Assembly (NCBI RefSeq): GCF_014842995.1
Contig: NZ_JACYXL010000001.1
Location: forward strand, 311,183-375,182
Reading direction: 5' to 3'
Length of the DNA stretch: 64,000 nucleotides
Origin: Rhodanobacter sp. 7MK24
GTDB lineage: Bacteria; Pseudomonadota; Gammaproteobacteria; Xanthomonadales; Rhodanobacteraceae
The translations under genes were made by a program, and so were the position numbers. The notes beneath the pieces are model-generated. The model had not been told where the DNA came from. It saw only the letters and a list, made by a program, of their open reading frames with translations, and ran no database searches. Shown piece by piece: positions 34,068 to 43,491 of the stretch; within the stretch, counting starts at the first letter, position 1; every line of letters starts with the position of its first letter.

Positions 34068-34354
34068 TGGTTTTCCAGCAGGCGCGGGCTTTCGAGCAAG
34101 CCAGGTTCGGCCTGTTCCAGCGCGAAACGGGGCAGGCGCGCGCCGTCCACGGTGACGCTTTCGGCAAACATCGCCGCGGGGCGCACCCACAGGCCGTGCT
34201 CGCCGTACAGCGCCTGGTACACCACCAACGATTCTTCCGTCTCGCTGTGGCGTGCGGTGCCCAGCACGCGGTAGCGCTGGCCCTTGTAGTGGCGGTAGAG
34301 GCCGGGGACGACCGACATGCGCTGTGGCTCCGCGGTACGTTGCGGGTGGGCCAT
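34064..34354 (-). CDS. DUF1653-family protein
   Basis: This 96-residue protein has the DUF1653 core (GLYRHYKGQRYRVLGTARHSET; LVVYQALYG; WVRP). The start may be ATG 34354 or an internal ATG 12 codons later; the family core begins after both. It is coupled to darP. Function unknown. It diverges from pmbA. Confidence 0.82.
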   Translation of the reverse strand: MAHPQRTAEPQRMSVVPGLYRHYKGQRYRVLGTARHSETEESLVVYQALYGEHGLWVRPAAMFAESVTVDGARLPRFALEQAEPGLLESPRLLENQ

Positions 34355-34439
34355 GGCGCCCCCATGTGGAGACGGCACGGCGCGGATCGTGCATTCTACC
34401 CGTTTGTATCCAACCCGTTGACTTGCCTGAGAGCTTCCC

Positions 34440-35807
34440 GTGAGCGAGATTGCCACCAGCACCGACCGCAGCCTTGAGGAACTGGACCGCCTCGCCAACC
34501 TCGCCGAGGACGTGATCCGTCGCGCCCGCGCGGCCGGCGCCAGCGCCGCCGAGGTGGCCGCAAGCATCGATACCGGCCTCAACGTGAACGTGCGCCTGGG
34601 CGAGGTGGAGACGGTGGAGCACACCCGCGACCGTGGCTTCGGTCTCACCGTCTACTTCGGCCAGCGCAAGGGCTCGGCCAGTACGGCCGACCTCAACCCC
34701 GATTCGATCCAGGCCACGCTGGACCAGGCCTGCGCCATCGCCAGGTTCACCGAGGAGGATCCGGCCGCGGGTCTGGCCGATGCCGCGCGCATGGCCAGGG
34801 ATTTCCCCGACCTCGACCTGTGGCACCCCTGGGCCATCGATACCGCAGAGGCCATCGAGCTGGGCCGGCGCATCGAGGATGCCGGCCGCGCGCATGCGGG
34901 CATCGCGAACTCCGACGGTGCCGGCGTGCAGGCAGGCGAGAGTCTGTCGGTATACGCGAACTCGCATGGCTTCCTGGGCCGCGAGCGCGGCACGCGGCAT
35001 TCGCTGTCGCTGTCGTTGATCGCAGGTGAAGGCGAGCGCATGCAGCGCGACTATTGGTACGACAGCGCGCGCGACGCCGGTGATTTCATGAGCGCCAAGG
35101 CGCTGGGCGACAAGGCCGCCGAGCGCACGCTGGCGCGCCTGGACGCACGCAGCTTGACCACCCGCGAATGCCCGGTGCTGTTCGCGCCGGAGATCGCGCG
35201 CGGGCTGGTCGGCCATCTGGTCGGCGCGGTGAGCGGCGGCGCGCTGTATCGCCGCGCCAGCTTCCTGCTCGACCATGCCGGCAAGGCGATCATGCCGGCA
35301 TGGCTGCATATCGACGAAAAGCCGCATTTGCAGCGAGGTCATGCCTCGGGCAACTTCGATGCAGAAGGCGTGGCCACGCGCGACAGCGCACTGGTTGAGG
35401 GTGGCGTGCTGGCGCGCTACGTGCTGGGCAGCTATTCGGCACGCAAGCTCGGCCTGCAATCCACCGGCAATGCCGGCGGCATCCATAACCTGCGGGTGGC
35501 GCCCGGCGCGGCCGACGGCGAGGCCAGCGACTTCGCGGGCATGCTGCGCCGGCTGGGTACCGGTCTGCTGGTCACCGAGGTGATGGGGCAGGGCGTGAAC
35601 ACCATCACCGGTGATTACTCGCGCGGTGCGGCGGGCTTCTGGGTGGAGAACGGCGCAATCGCCTACCCGGTCGAGGAAATCACCATCGCCGCGAACCTGC
35701 GCGACATGTACGCCGGCATCCGCGCTGTCGGTGCGGATGTCGATCCGCGTTCGCACATCCTGTGCGGTTCGATCCTGGTGGACCGGATGACAGTGGCGGG
35801 CGGCTGA
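34440..35807 (+). CDS. pmbA: Metalloprotease TldE/PmbA
   Basis: This 455-residue protein starts with GTG. It shows the TldD/TldE family pattern (VNVRLGEVETVEHTRDRGFGLTVYFG; STGNAGGIHNLRV; late VEEITIAANLRDMY). PmbA/TldE pairs with TldD to form a peptidase that trims leader or core peptides such as microcin B17, and takes part in CcdA turnover. TldD is not in the window. Its closeness to the putative RiPP cluster (about 1 kb) is noteworthy but may be chance. Confidence 0.95.
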   Translation: MSEIATSTDRSLEELDRLANLAEDVIRRARAAGASAAEVAASIDTGLNVNVRLGEVETVEHTRDRGFGLTVYFGQRKGSASTADLNPDSIQATLDQACAIARFTEEDPAAGLADAARMARDFPDLDLWHPWAIDTAEAIELGRRIEDAGRAHAGIANSDGAGVQAGESLSVYANSHGFLGRERGTRHSLSLSLIAGEGERMQRDYWYDSARDAGDFMSAKALGDKAAERTLARLDARSLTTRECPVLFAPEIARGLVGHLVGAVSGGALYRRASFLLDHAGKAIMPAWLHIDEKPHLQRGHASGNFDAEGVATRDSALVEGGVLARYVLGSYSARKLGLQSTGNAGGIHNLRVAPGAADGEASDFAGMLRRLGTGLLVTEVMGQGVNTITGDYSRGAAGFWVENGAIAYPVEEITIAANLRDMYAGIRAVGADVDPRSHILCGSILVDRMTVAGG

Positions 35808-35878
35808 TTCCTGCGGCATGCTCTCAGGCGCTTGGTCCATGCGCGATGCGCGCATTCCATTAACCGGGAGGATTGCTC

Positions 35879-36256
35879 ATGAGTACACCGTCGGATCAGA
35901 TGCCGCCATCGCCGCCCGCAACCACCGAGGCCAGCAGCGACGACCGCAACCTGGCAATGATCACCCACCTGTCGGGCTTCCTGCTCAGCGTGATCGTGCC
36001 GTTGATCGTGTGGCTGGTGCACAAGGATCGCGCCGACAAGGCTTACCTGGTGCGCGAGGCCAAGGAGGCGCTGAACTTCCAGATCACCATGCTGCTTGCC
36101 CACCTGGTCTGCTGGATCCTCGTCTTCATCGTGATTGGCGCGTTTCTTGGCGTGCTGGTGTGGATTGCGAACCTGGTGTTCTGCATCGTGGCCGCGGTCA
36201 AGGTCAGCTCGGACGGCAGTTATCGCTATCCGTTCGCGTTGCGCCTGGTGAACTGA
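35879..36256 (+). CDS. DUF4870 (Tic20-like) membrane protein
   Basis: This 125-residue protein has a hydrophilic N-terminus and about three hydrophobic helices. The family motif LAMITHLSGFLLSVIVPLIVWL is followed by an AKEALNFQIT segment. GGGAGG seven bases before ATG 35879 sets the start. Function unknown. A strong two-way terminator follows. Confidence 0.88.
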   Translation: MSTPSDQMPPSPPATTEASSDDRNLAMITHLSGFLLSVIVPLIVWLVHKDRADKAYLVREAKEALNFQITMLLAHLVCWILVFIVIGAFLGVLVWIANLVFCIVAAVKVSSDGSYRYPFALRLVN

Positions 36257-36272
36257 GCCACCGGTTCCGCTG

Positions 36273-36309
36273 AAACGAAAAGGCCCGCCATTGGCGGGCC
36301 TTTTCGTTT
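36273..36309. terminator. Bidirectional rho-independent terminator
   Basis: A perfect 17-base stem, AAACGAAAAGGCCCGCC with its complement across an ATT loop, has A-runs on the left and T-runs on the right. It serves both the DUF4870 gene (+) and ispA (-). Confidence 0.92.
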
Positions 36310-36313
36310 GGGC

Positions 36314-37210
36314 TCAACGTTGCCGTTGCGCAGCGTAGTGCGCCAGCTCGACCAGCAGTCCGCCGCGTGCGCCGAATGGCGCGACGGCATCGAGCGCCAT
36401 GGCGGTGAGTTCGGCCACGCGCGCGCGCGAGGCGTCGAGTCCGATGATCGAGGGGAAGGTGGGCTTGTCGGCGGCGGCGTCCTTGCCGGCGGTCTTGCCG
36501 ATCACCGCGGATTCGCCTTCCACGTCGAGGATGTCGTCGCGCACCTGGAATGCCAGGCCCACGGCGGCGGCGTAGCGGTCCAACGAGGCGAGCGTGGCTT
36601 CATCCGCGCCGGCGGCCAGTGCGCCGAGCTGCACCGAGGCGCGGATCAGCGCGCCGGTCTTGCAGGCGTGCATGTGTTCCAGCTCGGCCAGCGTGAGTTT
36701 CCTGCCTACCGCGGCGAGGTCCAGCGCCTGGCCGCCGGCCATGCCTTCGGCGCCGCAGGCACGGCCCAGTGCGTGCAGCATGCGCATGCCGATGGCTGCG
36801 CCGGGCGACGCACCGGGTGCGGCCAGCAGCTCGAAGGCCAGCGCCTGCAGAGCATCGCCGGCGAGTATCGCCATCGCCTCGCCGAACGCGATGTGGCAGG
36901 TGGGACGGCCGCGACGCAGGTCGTCGTCGTCCATCGCGGGCAGATCGTCGTGCACCAGCGAGTAGGCGTGGATCAGTTCCACCGCGCAGGCGGATGCGTC
37001 GAGCGCGGTGTCTTCGCGGCCCAGTGCATGGGCAGCGGCATAGACCAGCAACGGGCGCAGGCGCTTGCCGCCGCCCAGTACGGCGTAGCGCATGGCGCGA
37101 TGCAGTTCGACGGGTGCTTGTTCGGCGTTGGGCAGCCGCGCGTCCAGCGCCTGTTCGGCGCGACGGATCAGCGCTTGCAGTGCCGGCCCCAGTTCAGTGT
37201 TCGGGTTCAA
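36314..37210 (-). CDS. ispA: Farnesyl diphosphate synthase
   Basis: This protein has the first Asp-rich motif [17 protein letters not shown] and the second DDILDVEG. It condenses DMAPP/GPP with IPP to FPP for undecaprenol and quinone synthesis. The TTG at 37210 gives 298 residues, the E. coli length, and overlaps the xseB 3' end. The reading frame runs further up inside xseB, and no clear ribosome site is seen, so the start is uncertain. It shares the isoprenoid theme with dxr and uppS in this window. Confidence 0.93.
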   Translation of the reverse strand: MNPNTELGPALQALIRRAEQALDARLPNAEQAPVELHRAMRYAVLGGGKRLRPLLVYAAAHALGREDTALDASACAVELIHAYSLVHDDLPAMDDDDLRRGRPTCHIAFGEAMAILAGDALQALAFELLAAPGASPGAAIGMRMLHALGRACGAEGMAGGQALDLAAVGRKLTLAELEHMHACKTGALIRASVQLGALAAGADEATLASLDRYAAAVGLAFQVRDDILDVEGESAVIGKTAGKDAAADKPTFPSIIGLDASRARVAELTAMALDAVAPFGARGGLLVELAHYAAQRQR

Positions 37211-37451
37211 ACGGTTCGGCGCGGTCAGGGGCTTCGGGGTCGAGCAGCAGGCGCACACGCAGTTCGGCTTGCTCCAGCGCCTGCTGGCAGTGGCGGTACA
37301 GGCCGATGCCGCGCTCGAAGGAGGCCAGCGATTCGTCCAGGCTTTGCTGGCCGCCTTCCATCTTCGCCACCAACTGTTCCAGTTCGTCCAGCGACTGCTC
37401 GAAATCGGCTGCTGGCGGCGTCTTGGCGGCGGGGGAAGCGGTCTTGACCAT
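37194..37451 (-). CDS. xseB: Exodeoxyribonuclease VII small subunit
   Basis: This 85-residue protein matches XseB ([27 protein letters not shown], described in part; then [15 protein letters not shown]). It joins XseA in the single-strand exonuclease VII. It has the usual position just upstream of ispA, with a 17-base overlap. An alternative ATG nine bases further up exists. Confidence 0.93.
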   Translation of the reverse strand: MVKTASPAAKTPPAADFEQSLDELEQLVAKMEGGQQSLDESLASFERGIGLYRHCQQALEQAELRVRLLLDPEAPDRAEPFEPEH

Positions 37452-37564
37452 GGGCCGCAAAGCTAGCGCAGCGCAGGTCTCGAATCAATCGCCGGCACGA
37501 TGCCTCGTGATGCTGCCTCCGGCCCGCAAGAGCCTTCGATATGGCGCCACGCGTTTGGGTAGAC

Positions 37565-37593
37565 TTGATTTCGATATATCTAAATACTATCTT
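37565..37593 (+). promoter_or_regulatory. Sigma-70-like promoter with palindrome in the spacer
   Basis: TTGATT (37565-37570) and TATCTT (37588-37593) are exactly 17 bases apart, in an AT-rich patch unlike its surroundings. The perfect palindrome GATATATC (37573-37580) lies between them, a natural operator position. The MFS gene starts about 57 bases downstream. Confidence 0.65.
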
Positions 37594-37649
37594 ATGAATC
37601 ATCCCACGAACCGCTTGGACCACGGATAAGGTCCGGCAACGGAGTTCCT

Positions 37650-38942
37650 GTGCCCCAATCCTCCACATCGCATGCCGGCGACACGACCGGCATGGGCTTT
37701 TCCGGCTACCAGAAATTCGTGGTGGCCGTGCTGGCTTTCCTGCAATTCACCATCGTGCTGGACTTCATGCTGCTGGCGCCGCTGGGAGCCATCGTCATTC
37801 CGGCGCTCAAGATCACCCCGGGCCAATTCGGCGACGTCGTCTCGGCCTATGCGTTTGCCGCGGGCGTCTCGGGCATCGCCGCCGCGGGGTTCGCCGATCG
37901 TTTCGACCGGAAGAAGCTGCTGCTGGTTTTCTATGCGGGATTCATGGTCGGCACGTTGTGCTGCGCGCTGGCGCACAGCTATGTCGCGTTGCTGCTGGCA
38001 CGCATGGTGACCGGCTTGTTCGCCGGCGTCGTCGGTGCCGCGTCGATGGCGATCGTCACCGACCTGTTTCCCCTGTCGATGCGTGGCCGCGTGATGGGCT
38101 TCATACAATCGGCCTTCGCAGCCAGCACCGTGCTCGGCCTGCCGATGGGGCTGGAGCTCTCCAGCCGCTGGGGTTGGAACGCGCCTTTCTTCATGGTCGT
38201 GGTGGTGTGTTCGGTGGTCGGCGTGGCGATCCTCGGGCGCTTGCGTCCGGTCAACGCGCATCTGGCGTTGCTGCCGGATCGCCATCCGTTGCATCACCTG
38301 CTGCACACCTTGCGGGAACGTTCCTATCTGATCGGCTTCGTCACCACCGCCATGCTGACAGTCGGCGGTTTCCTGCTGATGCCGTATTCCACGTTGTTCA
38401 TCGTGCACAACATCGGCATTCCGGTGGAACAGTTGTCGCTGGTGTACCTGATCACGGGGCTGGTGTCGGCGGTCATGGGGCCGCTGATCGGCCGGGCCAG
38501 CGATGCGTTCGGCAAGTTGCGCGTATTCGTCTTCGGTTGCGCGATGACCATCGTGATGGTGCTGATCTACACGCGCCTCTCCAACGCGGGCCTCTGGATG
38601 CTGATCGTGGTGAGCGCGCTGCTGCAGATCGGCATCTTCTCGCGCATGATTTCCTCCTCCGCGCTGATGTCCGCGTTGCCCAAGCCGGCCGACCGTGGCG
38701 CCTACATGTCGATCAGCTCGTCGTTGCAGCAGATGTCAGGCGGCTTTGCGGCCATGCTTGGCGGCATGGTGGTGAAGGAAGCCAGCGACGGCCGCCTGCT
38801 GCGTTTCGAGGTGCTCGGCGACGTGCTGGTATGCACCACGCTGCTGTCGCTCGTGCTGATGTATTTCGTCAACCGTCGGGTGGGTGGCGCCACGATGTCG
38901 CCCGCTCCGGGCCTGGTGCAGAAAGCTGGTCAGGAGTCGTGA
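37650..38942 (+). CDS. MFS transporter, drug:H+ antiporter type
   Basis: This 430-residue protein has 12 hydrophobic segments. The motif AAGFADRFDRKKLLL between TM2 and TM3 is the MFS motif A. The GTG start at 37650 has GGAG six bases before it. The substrate is unknown; the family mostly exports small hydrophobic compounds or sugars. It is monocistronic behind a distinct AT-rich promoter, and no regulator gene is adjacent. Confidence 0.88.
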   Translation: MPQSSTSHAGDTTGMGFSGYQKFVVAVLAFLQFTIVLDFMLLAPLGAIVIPALKITPGQFGDVVSAYAFAAGVSGIAAAGFADRFDRKKLLLVFYAGFMVGTLCCALAHSYVALLLARMVTGLFAGVVGAASMAIVTDLFPLSMRGRVMGFIQSAFAASTVLGLPMGLELSSRWGWNAPFFMVVVVCSVVGVAILGRLRPVNAHLALLPDRHPLHHLLHTLRERSYLIGFVTTAMLTVGGFLLMPYSTLFIVHNIGIPVEQLSLVYLITGLVSAVMGPLIGRASDAFGKLRVFVFGCAMTIVMVLIYTRLSNAGLWMLIVVSALLQIGIFSRMISSSALMSALPKPADRGAYMSISSSLQQMSGGFAAMLGGMVVKEASDGRLLRFEVLGDVLVCTTLLSLVLMYFVNRRVGGATMSPAPGLVQKAGQES

Positions 38943-38988
38943 CGGCCTGAGATCGTGAACAGGCTCCGGGGCCGCTGGATTGCCAGGC

Positions 38989-40290
38989 CTATCCGGCCGG
39001 TTGCCAGCGCAGGCGCGCGCCGACTTGGCCGAAGAGCGTTTCCGCGCGTTCGCCCAGCCAGCGATCGGCTACGGCAATCAGTTTCTCGCCTTCGTAGAGC
39101 AGGGGACAGGCGTCGCGCTGCCATGGCGGGACCGCGCCGGACTGGAAAAGTGCTCGCAGTTCGCGGGTATGGCGATCGCCGGCAGGTTTGATGCGTTCGC
39201 CGCCGCTGCGCATGCGCACGCTCAGCGCGAAGGGAAGCCGGGAAGGCGGTTCGAGGCTCAATTTCCCGCCGTCGGGCAAGACGAGCGGGTCGCCGTGCCA
39301 GGTAGCCTGCCAGCCCGCAGCGACGGCGGGGCGCGGAATGCGTGCCCACAGTCGTCCTTTCCAGACATGCAGTTCCACGCCAGGCCAGCGGATGCAGGGC
39401 AACTGGCCGGCGCGCGCACCGCATTGCCGCTCGATCTGCGCGCGCTGCGCAGTAGTGGGGGCGGTCAGTCCGCGACCGTGCAGCCAGTAGGTCAGCAGCG
39501 GTTCGCGCAACGCGGGCGCGAGCGCCAGCCAGCCGACTGCGTCAAGGCTGCCGTTGGCCTCGTCATGCAACGCTGCGTAGGCCGTCAGCCATTCCGCGCG
39601 CAGCGTGTCCGCGGCGGCGCGGCTGAGCGCAGCGCTGTGCAGGATGGAGTCCACCGCCTGGGGCCAGTGCGCTGCGAGACGCGGCAGGATGTCGTGGCGC
39701 AGGTGGTTGCGGGCAAGCCGGGTGTCGGAATTCGTAGGGTCATCGATGTAGGCGAGGCCATGCGAGGCAATGTAGTCGCGCAGTTGCGCGCGCGTGACGG
39801 TGCCCAGCAGTGGCCGCCACAATTCGCCACGACCCAGTGTGCGCCGCTCGCGCATGCCTCCCATGCCCTCCGGGCCGGCACCGCGCAGCAATTTCAGCAA
39901 AACAGTTTCGGCCTGGTCGTCGCGGTGGTGCGCCATCAACAGGAGCTCGCCGTCGCGGACCTGTGCCACGAAGGCGGCGTAACGCGCATGGCGCGCGGCA
40001 GCTTCCACGCCCTCGCCGCGCTGCGTTTCAACCTGCACGCGCACCACGTCGCAATCCACGCCGAGGTCACTGCAGAAGCGCCGGCACTGTTCGGCCCACG
40101 CTGCGCTCTCCGCGTGCAGGCCGTGGTCGACATGCAGCGCGCGCAAGCCGCGCGCGCGTGCTGCCGGCAACTGTGCCAACGCATGCAGCAGGGCGGTGGA
40201 GTCGGGGCCGCCGCTGAAGGCCACGCAGAGCGCAGCTCCGGGCAGGTCCGTCAGTGCAGTGCGGAGGTGGCCGGACAGCGAAGGCTTCAC
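38989..40290 (-). CDS. tilS: tRNA(Ile)-lysidine synthase
   Basis: This 433-residue protein has the PP-loop SGGPDSTALLHAL, the HHRDDQAETVLL motif and the C-terminal TilS substrate-binding domain. It converts C34 of the CAU-anticodon tRNA-Ile to lysidine, so it is essential. The start overlaps the NYN gene stop by four bases. Confidence 0.97.
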   Translation of the reverse strand: MKPSLSGHLRTALTDLPGAALCVAFSGGPDSTALLHALAQLPAARARGLRALHVDHGLHAESAAWAEQCRRFCSDLGVDCDVVRVQVETQRGEGVEAAARHARYAAFVAQVRDGELLLMAHHRDDQAETVLLKLLRGAGPEGMGGMRERRTLGRGELWRPLLGTVTRAQLRDYIASHGLAYIDDPTNSDTRLARNHLRHDILPRLAAHWPQAVDSILHSAALSRAAADTLRAEWLTAYAALHDEANGSLDAVGWLALAPALREPLLTYWLHGRGLTAPTTAQRAQIERQCGARAGQLPCIRWPGVELHVWKGRLWARIPRPAVAAGWQATWHGDPLVLPDGGKLSLEPPSRLPFALSVRMRSGGERIKPAGDRHTRELRALFQSGAVPPWQRDACPLLYEGEKLIAVADRWLGERAETLFGQVGARLRWQPAG

Positions 40291-41021
40291 TTCTTGCCGC
40301 TTTGGGGGCGCACGTAGATGTGCTTGCCATTGCCGATATGCCGCTCTTCGGTCTCGAACAGGCCAATGCCCTTGATGAGCCCGCTGAGCTTGGCGTAGCC
40401 GTAGTTGCGCGAGTCGAAGTCGGGCGACTGCTTGTTGAGGATGCTGCCGACCGGACCGAGGCCGGCCCAGCCGGACTCGTCGGAGGCCGCCTCGATGGCC
40501 CCGCGCAGCAGGTTCATCAGGCGCGTATCCCCACGCAGTTCCTTGGCCGAACGAGGCTTGGGCGCTGCCTCCGCTTCACCTTCGTCGGCGCGAACCAGCA
40601 CATCGGTGTAGATGAACTTGTCGCAGGCGGTGCGGAACGGCTCGGGCGTCTTGCGCTCGCCGAAGCCGTACACGGTGAGCCCGGACTCGCGGATGCGCGA
40701 AGCGAGCCGGGTGAAGTCGCTGTCGCTGGAGACGATGCAGAAGCCGTCGAAACGGCCGGCATAGAGCAGGTCCATCGCGTCGATGATCATCGCCGAGTCG
40801 GTGGCGTTCTTGCCAACCGTGTAGCGGAACTGCTGGATGGGCTGGATCGAGTGGCGCAGCAGCACATCCTTCCAGCCGTTGAGGTCGGGCTTGGTCCAGT
40901 CGCCGTAGATGCGCTTGACGTGTGCGGTGCCGTACTTGGCGATTTCGGCGAGCAACCCCTCGACGATGGCCGGACGGGCGTTGTCGGCGTCGATCAGTAC
41001 GGCGAGCTTGTCGTGGGCCAT
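40287..41021 (-). CDS. NYN-domain protein with C-terminal OST-HTH/LOTUS domain
   Basis: This 244-residue protein has an N-terminal NYN (PIN-like) nuclease fold with acidic residues in VLIDADN and VSSDSDF. After a linker (about 155-170) comes an OST-HTH/LOTUS domain (RLMNLLRGAI ... GPVGSIL ... YGYAKLSGLI). NYN proteins are RNA-processing nucleases and LOTUS domains bind RNA. Translational coupling to tilS suggests a tRNA or RNA quality-control link, which is inference. Confidence 0.88.
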   Translation of the reverse strand: MAHDKLAVLIDADNARPAIVEGLLAEIAKYGTAHVKRIYGDWTKPDLNGWKDVLLRHSIQPIQQFRYTVGKNATDSAMIIDAMDLLYAGRFDGFCIVSSDSDFTRLASRIRESGLTVYGFGERKTPEPFRTACDKFIYTDVLVRADEGEAEAAPKPRSAKELRGDTRLMNLLRGAIEAASDESGWAGLGPVGSILNKQSPDFDSRNYGYAKLSGLIKGIGLFETEERHIGNGKHIYVRPQSGKK

Positions 41022-41082
41022 GGCAGATCCCCAGGGCGGCTGGCTATGACAGCGATGGTAGCGCGTTACCGCTCCGGGCCGC

Positions 41083-42186
41083 TCACTGCAGCAAACCGTC
41101 CTTGCGCAGGTGAGTACGCAGCAGCTCCATGTCGTGGCCGCTCCACTTGTCCGCCAGTCGTCCTTGCCGGAACACGTAGAAGGTAGGCATGCTCCAGTCG
41201 TCCAACATCGACCACTCGTTGTCCTGCCATGCAATATGGATGGGTTGGTCGGGAAAGAGACGGTTCCACTCGGCGGCGTCCGCGAAGGGCGTGCTTTGGC
41301 TTGCCAGCCAGATCGCATGCTTGGCGAACAGCGGACGCAATCGGGCATCCACCAGCAACGCGGTGGGTTGTCCGGGTGGAAGCAAAGTCGTCGATGACAC
41401 GGCCGGAATGGCATCGACACTGATGCCGGGATGACCTTGGGCAAGCATCGAAGCCTTGCCCAACTGGCGCGTGGTGACGAATGCCGCGTAGAGGCCGGTG
41501 TAATCCCGATCGTCCACCATGCCGCGGTGCTGCAGTTCTGCCAGGTCAGCCTGCAAGTCGGAGATGTTTCCGGCGCTCGGCTGCGTGGATAACGCGTATT
41601 CGGCGGCTCGCTTTAGCAGGCGCAGGTCGGGCTTGCTTGCGCCACGCAAACTGTCGGGGCGTTGCAGGTGAGAGAACAGATCCGTGTAATGCCGACCGAT
41701 TCCGGCACGACGTTCGACGTCGGGCAGGACGGGATCGGGCTCGCGCAGCATCAAGGCATCGAAGCGTTGCTCAATCGCGCTCTCCGGACAGTTGTCGACG
41801 GCGCAACCGCGCGCCTTGGCGTCCTCGGTTCGTTCAGCCTGGCGGCGTGCGCGTTCGACGAGCGTGAGTCCATGGCCCCGGGCATAGGCCTGGACATCGA
41901 ACAATGACAGCAAGCGGACTGCCTGCTCGTGGGTCAGTTCATTGTCGATATCGTCGAGGGGGACTCCGCCCAAGCCTCGCCTCCCCCAAATCAGTTCGCC
42001 AAGGAACCGTTTGCGACCGCCGGACGACAAAGGCGCCAGCGGAGTGTTCGCGATGGGTATGTCACGAAGATAGCGATTCAGCTCTGCCTGCGAGCGGACC
42101 GTCAATGGCGTTGCCTGAGTGGAAGCGGCAGCGGCCAGAACAGGCACAAACAGCGCCACCGCAAAGAGGCGAATGAGGTGGCTCAA
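41083..42186 (-). CDS. Secreted hypothetical protein with thioredoxin-like C-terminus
   Basis: This 367-residue protein starts at TTG 42186, fixed by GAGGAG six bases upstream and by the signal peptide that follows (cleavage near ASTQA). The C-terminal region (about 255-367) has the thioredoxin-like pattern with the cis-Pro loop MPTFYVFRQGRLADKWSG but no CxxC, so it is not an ordinary oxidoreductase. The central part has a Cys pair (GCAVDNCPES). Function unknown. It lies between accA and the NYN-tilS pair. Confidence 0.65.
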   Translation of the reverse strand: MSHLIRLFAVALFVPVLAAAASTQATPLTVRSQAELNRYLRDIPIANTPLAPLSSGGRKRFLGELIWGRRGLGGVPLDDIDNELTHEQAVRLLSLFDVQAYARGHGLTLVERARRQAERTEDAKARGCAVDNCPESAIEQRFDALMLREPDPVLPDVERRAGIGRHYTDLFSHLQRPDSLRGASKPDLRLLKRAAEYALSTQPSAGNISDLQADLAELQHRGMVDDRDYTGLYAAFVTTRQLGKASMLAQGHPGISVDAIPAVSSTTLLPPGQPTALLVDARLRPLFAKHAIWLASQSTPFADAAEWNRLFPDQPIHIAWQDNEWSMLDDWSMPTFYVFRQGRLADKWSGHDMELLRTHLRKDGLLQ

Positions 42187-42233
42187 GAGAACTCCTCGCG
42201 TTGAAGCTTCGAGCGTGGGGTGTAGCGCCGGTC

Positions 42234-43190
42234 TTACTCCTGGAACGCGCCGTAGCTCCGCAGGCGCTTGTAGCGCTGCTCAAGCAGGGCATCGACCGGC
42301 AATGGCGCGAGCTCGTCGAGCTGGTTCATCAGCACGGCCTTCAGGCGGATCGCCATCGAGCGCGGATTGCGATGGGCGCCGCCCAGCGGTTCGCGGATCA
42401 TCTTGTCGATCAGGCCCAGCTCAAGCAGGCGCGGCGCGGTGAGGCCCAGCGCCTCGGCGGCGTCCTTGGCGCGCTCGGCGCTGCGCCAGAGGATGGTGGC
42501 GCAACCTTCCGGGGTGATCACGGAGTAGGTGGAGTACTGCAGCATGTTGACGCGGTCGCCCACGCCGATCGCTAGCGCGCCGCCGGAGCCGCCTTCGCCG
42601 ATCACGGTGCAGATGATAGGCGTCTTGAGATCGGCCATTTCCAGCAGGTTGCGGGCGATGGCCTCGCTCTGGCCGCGCTCCTCGGCGCCGATGCCGGGGT
42701 AGGCGCCCATGGTGTCGATCAGGGTGAGCACGGGCAGGCCGAAGCGCTCGGCCATTTTCATCAGGCGCAGCGCCTTGCGGTAACCCTCGGGGCGCGGCAT
42801 GCCGAAGTTGCGCCTGAGCTTGCCCTTGGTATCGCGCGCCTTCTGGTGGCCGACGATCATCGCCGGGCGGCCGTTGATGCGGCCGAGGCCGCCCACGATG
42901 GCGCCGTCGTCGGCGTACATGCGGTCGCCGGCCAGCTCGTGGAACTCCTCGCACATCACGCCGATGTAATCGAGCGTGTAAGGCCGCGCGGGATGGCGCG
43001 ACATCTGCGCGATCTGCCACGGGCTGAGGTTCTTGAAGATGTCGTTGGTCTTGAGCTTGAGCTTTTCGCGCAGCCGACCGACTTCCTCGTCGATGTTGAG
43101 CGCCTGACCGTGGCTGGTATGGCGCAACTCTTCGATCTTCGCTTCGAGTTCGGCGATGGGTTGTTCGAATTCGAGGAAGTTGGGATTCAT
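42234..43190 (-). CDS. accA: Acetyl-CoA carboxylase carboxyltransferase subunit alpha
   Basis: This 318-residue protein shows the AccA features: opening [36 protein letters not shown], and [15 protein letters not shown]. With AccD it transfers CO2 from biotin to acetyl-CoA, the first step of fatty-acid synthesis. It lies downstream of dnaE as in E. coli, but with a 301-base gap. Confidence 0.97.
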   Translation of the reverse strand: MNPNFLEFEQPIAELEAKIEELRHTSHGQALNIDEEVGRLREKLKLKTNDIFKNLSPWQIAQMSRHPARPYTLDYIGVMCEEFHELAGDRMYADDGAIVGGLGRINGRPAMIVGHQKARDTKGKLRRNFGMPRPEGYRKALRLMKMAERFGLPVLTLIDTMGAYPGIGAEERGQSEAIARNLLEMADLKTPIICTVIGEGGSGGALAIGVGDRVNMLQYSTYSVITPEGCATILWRSAERAKDAAEALGLTAPRLLELGLIDKMIREPLGGAHRNPRSMAIRLKAVLMNQLDELAPLPVDALLEQRYKRLRSYGAFQE

Positions 43191-43491
43191 TCGCCGAGGT
43201 TCATGGCATGGAAGCGCGGAAGTATAGCTGGCGCGGGGAAAACGGGAGAACGGCGGCGTATGGCGGGCGCATCGTGTGCGGTGCGGCGGTCATACGCAGC
43301 ACAGGGATGTGCCACCTGTGCGCAGGCGCTTTGCGCCTGCGCAGCGGAGGGTTGGCCGGTCTGTGACCGGTCAAGCCGACTCCAGGACCGCCACGAAGGC
43401 GGTTTTGGAGATCAGTAAAGGCTTCGATTCCGGCGTGCCTCAGCGAAGTCGGTGGGCTCCTGCCTGCGCAGGAACCACGGGCTGAGCATCT
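43191..43491. other. Gene-free stretch with several inverted repeats
   Basis: No ORF is supported. Perfect hairpins include TGCGCAGGCGC (43319-43329)/GCGCCTGCGCA (43333-43343) and ACCGCC (43387-43392)/GGCGGT (43398-43403) with flanking CTCCA/TGGAG. A CCTGC..GCAGG pair lies near 43455. None has a T-run on the minus strand. They look like dispersed palindromic repeats between dnaE and accA, or dnaE mRNA 3'-end structures. Confidence 0.55.
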
